From positions 124,001-188,000 of the forward strand of contig SEMN01000578.1 in NCBI GenBank assembly GCA_005408345.1: a DNA stretch of 64,000 nt, given 5' to 3'. Source of the DNA: Macquaria australasica. Its lineage: Eukaryota > Chordata > Actinopteri > Centrarchiformes > Percichthyidae. Position 1 is the first letter of the stretch; each line of letters opens with the position of its first letter. The notes under the pieces were generated by a model. The model did not search any database. It saw only the letters and a program-made list of their open reading frames with translations, and was not told the DNA's origin. This document shows, in pieces, positions 46,840 through 58,564 of the stretch. The translations under genes were made by a program, and so were the position numbers.

Positions 46840-48465
46840 TGTTTGCTAGCAGACCAAAGTGACAAGGAGGAACCTTCACACAATACAAAGTCAATGGAGA
46901 GCGATGAATAGTTTCCCCTCCGGTGTGGGCGGGACTTAAACGCTCTGTCTCTATTTCTATCACTAAAACACGGTACTCACCAAAGAAATTGCTGAGTGAG
47001 TGCTGGAATCACGGCAACATTGCAACCCCAGACTTATAGCAACATGTCAGAGGTAAACCCAGAGCGCACCAAACATGTTGCTAATAATCTTTCATTGCAA
47101 AGGACCTTGAAGGTTTGGGGTTCAATAGCATTTTATCAAATCTAAATCAAATATTGAAACCACCACAACAATTGTATAAGATGATAATATGTCAAAGTTG
47201 TCAGCTTGCTGCTGATGCGAAAAGGCTCTAAAAGGTTCAAGGAATTAACGTTATGTAGGCACAGCTGATATAATCTGCCCCCGGTGACGTTTGTCATTTC
47301 AAACAGCAAAACCGACAATCAGTGCTGGCTAAAAATGTGTAGCCTGCTTTTTGAATAATTTGTATCATGCTTTTTGCTAATAAAAAGGCTGGGAGAGAGA
47401 AAGGATTTGATAAGCCTTACTTTGTTTTGTTGTTTTGTTAGCCTCTGACTTTAATGAATCCAGGTTTACAATTGACAGATAATAATACTTTTACTGTATG
47501 CCTTCACATTTCTTTAAACTTTTCTCTTATTGATTTTGCCACATCCTCAGTGATTAACTTGGTGATTACTAAAGAAACAATGAAGAAAGATACTAAAATA
47601 AGACCCAAGTTGTTATAAAATTGAATTGTTAATTCGTTCTTCACAGTTCATTTCAAAGGGAAAAAGAAAACAAAATGAGCAGAACACCGCACATTACTGT
47701 ATCCAACTTGCCTTTGGTCTACGTTCTTTCTTCACAAGTCTCCAGTGCAGTGAAACCCAGCAGACAACCATATCAGATCAAGACATGACTATGGTTTCAC
47801 AGGGCCCCTGACGGGACACATTCCATTTCAATCACCCTCCTCTCCACGATGACAAGTTCACCACTGTGACAGGCTTTTAATAAGCTCTGGCCGGGAATAG
47901 GCTTCCTCTCTCTATACGCGCTGCGTCAGAAAAGCTCCAACATTCTCGTCTCCAAGGAGCTTTTTTTCCACCCCTGGGGAGACATCATATTCATGGAAAC
48001 ACATCTATTTCTGACTCATACAGCCAAGTGAAGCGATAGCGGGAGGTGAAAGAAAAAAAGAAGGGAGTGGGGAGGTTTAAATCACACTGCACGGGGTCAA
48101 CTCTGGCTCAACAGGCAATCGAGTGTGAACGTGAGAAAGAGAGAAACAATATGGATGGAGGCAGTGAATGTATCTGTGTATGGAGACCTGTATGTATCCA
48201 TCTGAGGGAGATGAATGACAGCAAGAGCTGCTTTTTGCTGCAGATGGAGAAAACTTGGTTGTGTGTGTGTGTGTGTGTGTGTGCTACTTCCCAGCTAAAG
48301 GTTACATGGTAATACTGGCATTTAATCAGTGAGGCAGCAAACGTGGGCAGCAAGAAATCAGATTATGACCCACACTGACCTGGGACTCATATTATGCAGG
48401 CTAGAAAAATCAATATAATGTTTCTTCACTGTCTCACCTGTGGATGATGGAGTGTGAATGGTATG
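46840..48465 (-). other. Intron DNA; possible non-repetitive conserved segment at 47820-48010
   Basis: Mostly featureless. 47820-48010 is more GC-balanced, lacks obvious repeat words, and contains a TGACTCAT AP-1-type site (48013-48020) and an AT-rich TTTTAATAAGC homeobox-like word. It is only a candidate noncoding element. A (TG)n run lies at 48259-48281. Confidence 0.3.
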
Positions 48466-49361
48466 TGTCCAATATATTTCCTTGTTATCACTGTCGCTTT
48501 CATGGCTGTTATGTCATCTTTTCAGTAGATAGTAGTGGAAGTAGTGGAATTCACAGAGCATGTCCACTTCTTATCAAAATGATTTTTGCTGCCCACTGTA
48601 CAGGTTTCCTGACATATTGGGTAATAAGTGGGTGTACATCTAGACTCAGACTCACTTTCATCACGCAATGAAATAGCTGTTTGTGGCCAATCAAAACTTT
48701 GATTGTGGGTCACCTGTATTTTCAGTGTGTCAAAACCCATTTTGATACTATTTATGGCCGGCATTATTTTCAGCAAGAAATACATGTATCTGCATTCTGT
48801 AAGCATCTCTATGTAATAGTTGTCATTGACTACTTTTACATGCACAAAATATTCCGGTTTTTTGCCCTTATTCCGAAAAAAGACAATATTCCTTCTAAGC
48901 TGTGGCTACATGGCTAATGAAAATGAATATTCCACTAATATTCCTGTTCACATGCAACATTGTTCGACCGTGCAAACTCAGCCTCCCTCTTTCATTTGTT
49001 CAGCCACCTTGTTGAAAAGGTCGGCGTTGCGATATTTGTGCATATCCACAAACCTGTTGATATCCAAGTCTTTCATAATGTTTAAAAGTAGGTGTGTTTC
49101 TCCCTCCCACCTGAAATGTGGGCTTTTCTTTTGTGCATGCATCTCTACCCCAGCCTTGCAAACTGTTGGCTAGTTGTTTGTTCACAAAGCAGAGAGCTGA
49201 CCGTAAACAGGCAAAACAGCCATGTGTCGCAGACGTGTACAGTGGGCAGCAAAAATCCTTTTGACAAGAATGGACATGCTCTATGAATTCCACTACTCTG
49301 GGACTTTAAAGATGACATAACAGCCATGAAAGCGACAGTGATAACAAGAAAATATATTCCG
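48466..49361. repeat. Large inverted repeat, arms about 120-145 bp
   Basis: 48483-48523 and 49306-49350 are near-perfect complements (CTTGTTATCACTGTCGCTTT and onward). Pairing continues inward through GGAATTCA-AGAGCATGTCCA and GCTGCCCACTGTAC. The loop holds one end of a second element. Confidence 0.7.
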
Positions 49362-49464
49362 AATGCGCTGCATACATCTCCAAAGAATGCTGTTTACATG
49401 ACCCGTATAAAATTTGAAATATTGTGATATTAAAAAATTAGTGTGCATGTAAACGTAGTCAGAG
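48826..49464. mobile_element. Non-autonomous DNA transposon with TGACTAC-TTTACATGCAC ends
   Basis: TGACTACTTTTACATGCACA at 48828 is complementary to the end at 49440-49462 (TGCATGTAAACGTAGTCA). Inner words AATATTCCGG and AATATTCC recur in inverted order. Its right half contains one arm of the inverted repeat 48466-49361. Confidence 0.6.
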
Positions 49465-49469
49465 TTACT

Positions 49470-50048
49470 GGTGAGTCATTTCCTTTGCAGGGTTGAAGTT
49501 GCGTACCCATACACAAGGGATTCACAGGAAATGATACATTCATGTACCTGAGTACCCGTACATGGACTACCCGTTACGGATTTTTGATAGTCTGGTCATT
49601 CATCATCACCGTATCTGGAGCACCCTGTATAATGTGGGACCACACATCACTAAGTGTGCAGGATCTGCTGATGACTCAGCAGGTGCTGAAATAGCATGAA
49701 CAAAAAGCAGCGTCTAGTGGGAATCAGTGCTAACGTTAGCAAGCTAGGCTAACTAGTTTCAACTTTCAGAGGAAGATACAAACTTGGCAACACGATGGGT
49801 CCTGGAAATGTTTAATGTTGTAAAGGGACAGATAGCTTAAATTGCTAATGGTAGGTAGCCAACAATATGTGGACTTGAAAAAGGGAAAAAAATTGCCAGG
49901 TAATGTTTGTGGTTTACAGTGCATATTTTTCATACTGATACAGTATGAAAAATATGCAAAAGCAACACTATAGTTTATATGTCCTTTGTGAGGAAAATTC
50001 CAATTTCAGTTGGACTTTAAAGAAAACAACTAATTCAGAACAAGTCAC
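49470..50048 (-). other. Intron DNA, no recognised feature
   Basis: Nothing recognised beyond a palindromic ATATTTTTCATACTG-type word at 49923-49958. Confidence 0.4.
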
Positions 50049-50159
50049 CACACCTTTCCCACATCCGTTAGGTAAAACCGCCTTAATTGGCACAGTATAC
50101 GGCTCTTTTTCAACCTTAACGCTTCCCAAAGTGCAGATTGGTTTCATTCACACATTCCC

Positions 50160-50330
50160 GTACTGATGGTGACGGAGCTGCCGCGTAAGGTGCTGGCCTC
50201 CATCGGGAGCAACTTAGGGTTCAGTGTCTTGCCCAAGGACACTTCGACATGTGGACAGGAGGAGCTGGGGATCGGATTAATGGACGACTTGCTCTATCTC
50301 TTGAGCCACAGCCGCCCCTATTTACCATTT
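50160..50330. repeat. Dispersed fish repeat with GTGTCTTGCCCAAGGACACT core
   Basis: TTCAGTGTCTTGCCCAAGGA, ACTTCGACATGTGGACAGGA, TTGAGCCACAGCCGCC in order, a phrase I know as common in fish genomes; class not established. Confidence 0.5.
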
Positions 50331-50421
50331 ACAATACTACATTTTCACACTTTCAGCAGTGTTCAGAGTCATTGGTACTTCGCAAAACCATCTAAACCCA
50401 CCACATACTGTGGCAGCATAA

Positions 50422-51127
50422 CCCCTTAGTTATGCTGCTATAGGCCTAGACTGCCGGGGGACTTCCTATGATGCACTGAGCTCCTCTCTCCTCCTCTTCC
50501 TCTCCATCTGTACGCCCTCATATCCCATCAATGCTTGTTATTAATTCAACTTCTTCCCATAGTTGTGTGCTTTCTCTCCTCTCTCTCTCTCTCTCCCTTC
50601 TGTTGCTTTCTGCAGGTATTTCTGCCTCCGGAGCTGTTGAGTCTGGATCTGTGGTTGCGGCCACCTGCTGCCCCCGTGCTCCTGCTCTGCACCCGCTGCT
50701 GCTATTACTGTTGTTGCTCTTATTATTAGTATTGCTATTATAATGTTGCTCTTAGTATTGTTTCTGTTGGTGTTAACATCAATGCCATTACCACAGCTAT
50801 TGCTTTACATCCCTATGTGGAACTGTATTGTGCTGCTGTATGTTCTCTTTCCTCCTGCTCTCTCTCTCCCGCTCCCCCCCCCCCCCCTTCAACCCAACCG
50901 GTCGAGGCAGATGACCGCCCACCTAGAGCCTGGTTCTGCTCGAGGTTTCTACCTGTTAAAAGGGAGTTTTTCCTTGCCACTGTCGCATAGTGCTTGCTCA
51001 TGGTGGGAACTGTTGGGTCTCTGTAAATATAAAGAGTCGGTCTAGACTTGCTCTATTCGAAAAAGTGCCCTGAGATAACTTTGTTATGATATGGCGCTAT
51101 ATAAATAAAACTGAATTGAATTGAATT
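50422..51127 (+). mobile_element. L2 LINE 3' end, heavily 5'-truncated copy
   Basis: Colinear with the complement of 2514-3187: CCTTAGTTATGCTGCTATAG, the CT-rich run, CTGCTGCTATTACTG region, GGTCGAGGCAGATGACCGCC and the terminal GAATTGAATTGAATTG. Entirely noncoding; open frames on either strand are low-complexity shadows. Confidence 0.88.
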
Positions 51128-53316
51128 GGTCATTTTATACAGTGTAGTTGTGGAAGTCTCTAAACCAACACAGTGATATGACAGGCACTGTAAATGAGTG
51201 TCATTGTCTTGACCAGACAAGACAATACAGTACAAAAATATGTTGTATGGTACCCATGTACAGTGCAGTGGTCTTGAGTCACCCTTGCAGTAAATTTCAA
51301 CCTGAGGACCCACAGTAGAAAACAAGAGGAAGTAACATCAAACAATCTGTATAGTTGGACTGAGGTGTTCCCATTTACACTACACTGTGCCAGTATAATC
51401 GGCTGCTCTGACAGCATGTGACTATGAGCCTGCTGCTTAATTACAAACACGTTTGCGGAGGTGGAATGCTTGTAAAGGAAAAAGGTTGTGAGGCAGCCAG
51501 TGGAAACAAAGAAAAAGAGAAGACAGAGAGAAAAAAGATGATCCTTTTCATGTTTTTCCTTTTTGCTGCTGAGTTAATGTATTTAAGTCAGTATTCATCT
51601 GTGAAAAATCTACTGCATGCTTTAAGAACAAAAAGGAACACGCTTCCTCTTTTCTGTACATGCACAAGCTCATGAGAGAATGGCAAAATGATGCAGAATG
51701 GCAGCCTTTGGAAGGCAAGAAAAGGAGAGGAAAACGATGTGTTCCTATCCGTAGATAGTGTAGTAACCTTTACACAAGCTTCTGTTGACTGGTCCACTAA
51801 ATAACTATGAGCTCACCTTTTTAAGGTACTGCCACCACAAGCTGTATAGCGTGATGAACCATTCGCCACTTTGATTCATCAAAAGTCATGAGATATGCTG
51901 CAAAATTGTTAGCTTCTGAAAGTTTTCTCATTTTAATCATGAAATTATCTCGTCAAAAAACTATGCTAAATAAACATTATAAATAAATAAGTAGACATAA
52001 CTAAGGATTTTAAGTGCTACAAGCAGTGAGATTTTCCACCTGGCATTAACATCTGTATCTGGATACGTTATCTGGATGGTAAGCGTTTTCAGACCAAACA
52101 GTTCTGGGGACTCCCTGAGATGAACTGCCCACTGGGGAGCTCCCCCAAGAACTACACACCTTCAAGGGCTTTTATTCTGTTTCCATTCACTCTGCCAATA
52201 GGAACGCTGAAGTGACGTAAGCCAGTCGGCAGTGGGTATAGCAACTTCACTTCTGCGCAACATATAACAACAACAGCAGCTACAACTGTCGGTCAATTTA
52301 TCCATGTTTTGGTCCGTTTTTAAGACCGTTACAACCGACCAATCAGCAAACACTTAATAATAAAAATGAAATATCCGCTCACGAGCACGCCTGGCATGAC
52401 GAAGCACAGAGACACCATTTGCTTGGCAGCGCAGTTAGGGGTGCATTTCACCCTTTATGGGTGCTTTGAGAATTACATGGTTTCTTTTTGTCTTGCCTGA
52501 CAAAGTAGCTGCTAAAGGAGTGTTTGTTGTAGTATTAAACTGCACCTGCTGTTACCACGGTAACCACAGGTGTCGCCAAATCAACAGTCTTAAGTTTTAC
52601 AACTTAAGATATCCAGTTACAGATTGCAGGTTAATACCAGTTGTAAATGGGGTCTTAATGTGACGAGTGGCAGTAATGTACAATCTGAAGAGTTTAAACC
52701 TTAAAACAAGTGAGCTGAAACTGGTTTGGTAAAGTGGTGTTAGAAAATGAGCTCAATTGTAAGTTTTCTTTGATGGGACAACAAGTGTGTCCCAGCCGTG
52801 TTCATCACTTTTTAGTATCCCCTGGAAACAGTTTCCGTTGTCGCTTGTGCTACTTGGAGCGTGTCTGTATTTGGTTGTGTTTTCTCTATTTGCAGCGTTT
52901 CTTCTAAATGCTGTGCATGTGTTGTCAAATTGGTGAAGATGTTTTCTTAATTTGCTAGCGTTTTGTCTTTTTGCATTGATGTTTTCTTAAGTTGCAGTGC
53001 GTGGAGCACTCAGGGCCAACAACATATGTCCTGACATGAAAAACAATGACACACTGAAGACTATTTTAAATGCTATGTCATTGGTTATGACTTTGTCTAC
53101 TTGTTGAATTGAAAATAATTGTTGTGCTCACATCACATGACACACACACACACACACACAGATACATGTAGGTAGGTTTTGTCCACAGAGGCTCTGCTCT
53201 GTCACTCGTTGTTGTGTTAATAATTCCCAGTGTTAATGCACTGTTCTGCACTGTTCTCTTCAGCTGAGTCCGGCCTCCCTCTGCTGCTGCTCAGAGCACA
53301 GGAGACAGGACACAAC
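51128..53316 (-). other. Intron DNA, no recognised feature
   Basis: No coding sequence supported; a short (CA)n run lies at 53141-53160. Confidence 0.4.
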
Positions 53317-53335
53317 TGTGTGTGTGTGTGTGTGT

Positions 53336-53405
<70 letters not shown>

Positions 53406-53406
53406 C
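53317..53406. repeat. Compound (TG)n(AG)n microsatellite
   Basis: About 54 bases of TG followed by about 35 bases of AG. Confidence 0.95.
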
Positions 53407-54580
53407 ACCCTGCACAAACAATGTGTAGATGTGAGTAATGCAGAAGAGAGGCAGGGCAATGATACAACAATTATGACAACACAAATGACAAACTGTGGTG
53501 ACTGTGAGAATGATTTAGTGCTTTTACACACACACATGCTACACAAACAGTGCAAGTGTGTATGTGCGTTCACTAGATGTTACTGCATACACACAGTGTG
53601 CAGGACCACAGTCCCAGAGCAGGAAGTAGACACGGGGAAAAGCTGCCGAAGTGATGCTAGTGAACAGGACATGGCTGTTTTAGTAACCACGGTTTTAATA
53701 CCAAGCACCTGTGACCTCTGACCCCTGAAACAGTCAGACCCTCTGCACCTTAACCCATGATTAGATATACAAGGTATGAATATGACTGTCCATTCACCTG
53801 GGACAGGCAGTCTACTACAATGGAAAATAAGCAGCATTAACAGAGCAGTTGGGTGTTGAATGCCTTGCTCAGTGGCACCTGGTTAATGGTCTCTCACCTT
53901 ATATTTCATTTCAACTTCATCATATCACCCGCAGTTATCTCTTGAAAACCGTGTACACCTGGACTGAAGTCTGCGTGAGCACATTCTCACCGCACATTCT
54001 TTCTTTATAAATACCAGTTTATGTGTGGGAATAGGCGAATGCATGGTTTTTGTGCATACACATTGTTTATAAGTCTGGCCCCAGGAGTTTATCTGCCCTT
54101 GATTATTATTATTTGAGAATCAGCTTTTATTCGTCTACCTTTATTTGAGAAAATACAGTAATTCATATAATTATTAAGTGTTTGTTTATCTTGAACTTAG
54201 GCATGGAAGAGGACAGGAGACCTCAGGGAGGGACCGATGAGGAGAAAGAAGAGAGGAGGCAAGGAGAGGAAAGTGTACAGGCGAAGGGGAGCAGGAGAGG
54301 AGAGGGCAGAGGAAAGAGAGAAAGATTAGACAAGCTCCCAAAACGCTTCCAAACACAGGAAGTCTGGATGGGACCCAAATGTTCTTATGTAAATGAGGAA
54401 ATGGGGTTGATGAGAGCGAAAAAACTGAACCAAAAAAGTTACGAACCAAAACAAAAAAACAATATGCTTAAAGACACTAAATGCTCTATAGAGCTGGGGG
54501 ACTGCAGAGGTGGTTCTAATTCTCTGTGGGTTTGTCAACAAGCTGCATTGTTCACATTACACAATTATTCCATCATTGTT
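53407..54580 (-). other. Intron DNA, no recognised feature
   Basis: 54200-54320 is GA-rich and gives a long but low-complexity frame; not a gene. Confidence 0.4.
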
Positions 54581-54815
54581 AAAGGGAAACTCCGGTATTT
54601 TTAAACCTGGGCCCTATTTTTATCGCCTAAGCCGGAATCCGTGAACGGGCTGCAATGGCTGCAACGTAATCCTTTTTGTTTAACCAGAAACAGAAAGTCT
54701 TGCTCTGAAATCTCGCGAGAGGTTGAGTTGTTGCCTCTGTAGGGATCCTTTCCATAATGTTGTCAGACACTTTGAATAACAGTCTGAGTCTGTAAGTACC
54801 AAAAACAAGCACTTT
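54581..54815. repeat. Dispersed repeat starting AAAGGGAAACTCCGGTATTT
   Basis: AAAGGGAAACTCCGGTATTT followed by AACCTGGGCCCTATTTTTAT is a phrase common to a short fish repeat, from memory. The far end is uncertain. Confidence 0.45.
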
Positions 54816-55461
54816 TAGTGGACGTACTTGCAATTGCCCGGAAGGATTACACCTCATTCACCTTTTGTTGCCATTGTTTTATGTTTGGAGGTTGTGGCTG
54901 CGACCATAGGTTTGTAATAGTTTTTTTGGCTATTAAAAGTAGGCTCCTTAATAAATATATTTTCTTTTTCACCATTGGATTTCCTATGGGGATGGCTTTA
55001 CTATCCAAGATTACTTCTATTTTCTTTTTAACATCCTCCCAGTGCCAGTACATTTAAATGCTACTGACACATCAGTTGTGAATATGGAGCTGTTTTCAAT
55101 CACTTCTCCAACCTTCTGCCGTCTGCTTCATGTTGTACAGTCCCGTTGTGCCTCTCTCTCTCTCAGCGCTCTAAACACGAGTTAATACCATGAAATCAAC
55201 AGTACGACCCTCCTTCTGACCAATAGGAAGATTACATGTGCCCTCTCTTTAGCATGTGCCCTCCTGACATGGAATACAGTATCCTCTTTATACCATTATC
55301 GTTTGTAGAGCTCTGTAAATCCCCAGCCCCGCCCTGCACGCATGCACCAACACAGGACGACAACACGTATTGTTCACACACACACACACACACACTAGCC
55401 TGTGCTCCCATCATATGACAACTGTGTCTACATAAACAGATGGGCCTGATATTAATCCCAT

Positions 55462-55501
<40 letters not shown>

Positions 55502-56096
55502 CATGTTACTTTATTGTTCCTTTTATTCTATGGCCTAACCTGATCCTGCTTTACATCCACTCTCTGTTGCAAATCATGACATCACTGTGTAGAGCCAGCA
55601 TGGGGCTGCAGTGTGTATTATATCACTCTGCTCTGGCTCATCTGTAGCATTATCGCCGGATTCTTTTTTTTCCTTCGACCATTTTTCTCTCCACTGATGA
55701 ATATTTTGACCTGTCCTGCAGTAAATAGTTCTCCTGCTGCAGGGAACTTCTGATGACAAAAGATCAAGGTGAAAATCAGTTTAAATCGATGCACTCTGCA
55801 TAGTTTTCAGTGGAAATCAGTAACAAATAAGCCTTCCATCTATGGGTTGTAAGAGTTACAGTAAGGATAAGGTGTTCAGGAATTACAAGATTGTCATCAG
55901 GTGTAGCAAGTATCGATATACAGGTGTGTGTGTGTGTGTGCGTGCAGCTGGTGGGTTATATCATGATATAATCCTCAATTTCTGGCCTCTAACTGGTGAT
56001 ATCTAAACTGCTGCAACAGCATCAGGATAGAAATGTGCGTGCAGCTTACTGATTTAGAGCATGAAAAACATTTGAGTACAGACCCCAAAAATAAAC
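54816..56096 (-). other. Intron DNA with CA repeats
   Basis: (CA)n at 55376-55395, a (CG)n(CA)n run at 55462-55498 and (TG)n at 55923-55943. No gene. Confidence 0.4.
55462..55498. repeat. (CG)n(CA)n alternating purine-pyrimidine run
   Basis: CGCGCGCG followed by about 14 CA units, uninterrupted alternation over 37 bases. Confidence 0.9.
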
Positions 56097-56353
56097 TGAG
56101 GAGGAGAGAGAAGAGGAGAGAAGAGGAAAGGAAAGAAGAGGGGAGGAGAGGAGAGGAGAAGATGAGAGAGGAGAGGAGAGGAGAGGAGAAGATGAGAGAG
56201 GAGAGGAGAGGAGGAGAGAAGATGAGAGAGGAGAGGAGAGGAGGAGAGAAGATGAGAGAGGAGAGGAGAGGAGAAGAGGAGAGGAGAAGAGAGGAGAGGA
56301 AAGAAGAGAGGAGGAAGGAGAGAAGAGGAGAGGAGGAGAGGAGAGGAAAGAAG
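56097..56353 (+). repeat. 257-bp polypurine GA-rich minisatellite
   Basis: Essentially only A and G for 257 bases apart from a few T (GATGAGAG). Units of about 30-40 bases built from GATGAGAGAGGAGAGGAG recur four times at 56160-56270. Confidence 0.92.
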
Positions 56354-57275
56354 GACTTACCAAAAATCTATATCAAAAGTCTAGACTATCAAAAGTCTTT
56401 TCAATCTTTCCAAGTAACTTTCTTTCCCTGGGCCTCTAGCCTCTGCATTCTCCGTGCCCTGACAAGTGAAAAGAGTCACCTGGGGTTGTGCAAATTAATA
56501 TCTGTTGTGTCAGAAGCAAAGGTAGAGGTACTGCCACGCTGTTAGAGCAGTGCAAAACCTGGATCACATCCTGTTTACTACTAGGGCTAAATACTGGAAA
56601 TTTATATCCCCGCATTTCCTAGGAATGTTCACCAAAATCTACCCCCTGGCCTGGTCACACCAGAAAATGAACCCAGTCATTTTAGCATGTGTGTGCTTGT
56701 GTGTTAATATGCCAAAGACTATTGTGTGAACTAAAACACCCTCTCCAAACCCCATTAGCAATACCATGCAAAGGTCGTAGCCAAATACTCAACCTTGAAA
56801 TGCTATTATTACAGTACTATAGCTGTGATGAACTTTTCAGCAGCAGCAGCGGTTTGTTCCAAATGCTTTTCATGCTAAAATGGCACACCAGTTCCAGTGT
56901 GTAGCAAGATTTTTTTTAAACTAGGTGTAAATGAAACAGGGCAAAACATCTGTAAATAAAATCCATGCATGCTGGCAGTTCAACAAGTGGCTTAATCAGA
57001 CATGTACGCCTCCATTCTCAAATCAAAGGTTCCAAACATTACAACTTAAGGTCCAACAACAATGTTCCCATGCCTCAAATCACCAAACAACCACCTGAAA
57101 CGGCTTGCGACTTTCTCCCCTGCCACTGAACACAGTAATAACCTCAGGGCAGGTTGTTGTTTTTTTAACCATGACCATGATGTTTTCACCTTAACCTTAA
57201 CCAAACCTTTACCATCGAGGTGGCTGACCAGAAAACGCTCATATGAATTAAATGGTCATATGAAACCTGACATAT
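56354..57275 (-). other. Intron DNA, no recognised feature
   Basis: Nothing recognised. Confidence 0.4.
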
Positions 57276-57803
57276 GCTGTGTTTCAATTCAGATACTTCA
57301 GTTAGTACACTTCCATGCAGTACACTGTGTACACTACGTACTTACTTGCGTAGTGCGTGAATTTTGACAGGATAGTGCTGTCTCAAATCGAACACTTACC
57401 AGAAATGATGATCGCAACATTTGACTGCTTCTTCTTCTTTTTAATGGCGAATTGCAGCCGGGCGGAGCATTATCGCCAACATTTGACCGCGATTATCGCC
57501 CGCCAAAATATCTGCTGGCATGTTTGCTCACTTGACTTCAAATCAATTTAATTACTAAATAATAAAAGTAAGCATGCTTTTACTTTTAGTGTGGTGTTCA
57601 CTGCAAGTCAATCGCAACCACGGCCGCCATTTTCATAGGTTGGTGGTCCTCCCCTTCCGCCACATAGCCAAGAGGGTGAGAAGTGTACAGCGTTCCACAC
57701 TCAACTTTTTGACTGTTATGAGTACACCTTCCGGGTACTCATAGTGCACTGTATTTTGCCATAATTGTCAGTGCGTACAGAAGAACGCAAATTGAGACAC
57801 AGC
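57276..57803 (+). mobile_element. Non-autonomous DNA transposon, copy 2
   Basis: Same family and orientation as 40271-40848, with ends GCTGTGTTTCAATTCAGATA and the complement of GCTGTGTCTCAATTTGCGTT. Shared inner blocks include TTTTGACAGGATAGTG, GGCGGAGCATTATCGCCAAC and GGTTGGTGGTCCTCCCCTTC. Confidence 0.75.
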
Positions 57804-58529
57804 TTTAGTCTTGAAAAACTTGTCCATCTTCCCTGTGTTTCCTTTTACTGTCAGTAGGATGGAGTTGGAGTCAAACCAATAAAGTTTCCTCATTCAAACA
57901 CTGAGATATCACACATACTGTACACAGAGATATGCCTGCAGGAGGCAATGAGATCAGAAGCAAATCCCCAGGACAATTCTCCCTTCTACTCTGTGTTCCA
58001 GTTCCGTGTCCCCCGTCTCTCTCCTGAACCCTGTGACTCGGGTCTGTCAGCTCTGGCTCTTTAGTTTCCACCAGGAGAGTTTTGAAATGTAAACATCCCC
58101 TGTGGAGCTGAGGAATGCAGAGCGGCACGCCGAGGCACGAGAGACGGCCAAGCACTGCTGCAAGGCCTCTGGTATGCCAACAGCTGGCACAGCGCACTGT
58201 TGCTGGCAGTAAGCTATCAAGCAAGATGCAGAGAGAGAGAGAGAGAGAGAGGTTTGTTCAGGTATGAGGCTGACATGCACAGGGAGAAATCTGCAGTACT
58301 GAAATATGCATTGGACATGGTGTGGCTCCTCTTCTTGCGACTTCTTCCTTTTAGTAAAACACACATTACTGCGTGAACGCACATGCACATAAACACACAC
58401 ACAAAATCCACTGGAAGGTCACACAGTTCAGTGGTTGCCATGGCAGCAGGGGGAGGAGGGTCTATTCCCACCAGCGAAAAATTTGCTGATTTGCCTGAGC
58501 TGCAGAACGGTCCTAAAGATTGTACCTCC

Positions 58530-58564
<35 letters not shown>

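Noticed and set aside
53230..53721. 163-codon frame with VCVCV and RERER runs
   Set aside because: Produced by the TG/AG microsatellite.
55574..55759. Possible upstream slc24a3 exon on the minus strand
   Set aside because: No similarity to the expected NCKX3 N terminus (signal segment, conserved Cys and RKLM-like region) and no phase-1 donor in the right place.
56033..56545. 170-codon frame rich in Arg/Glu
   Set aside because: It is the translation of the polypurine minisatellite (RREERRGEE repeats); no conserved flanks.
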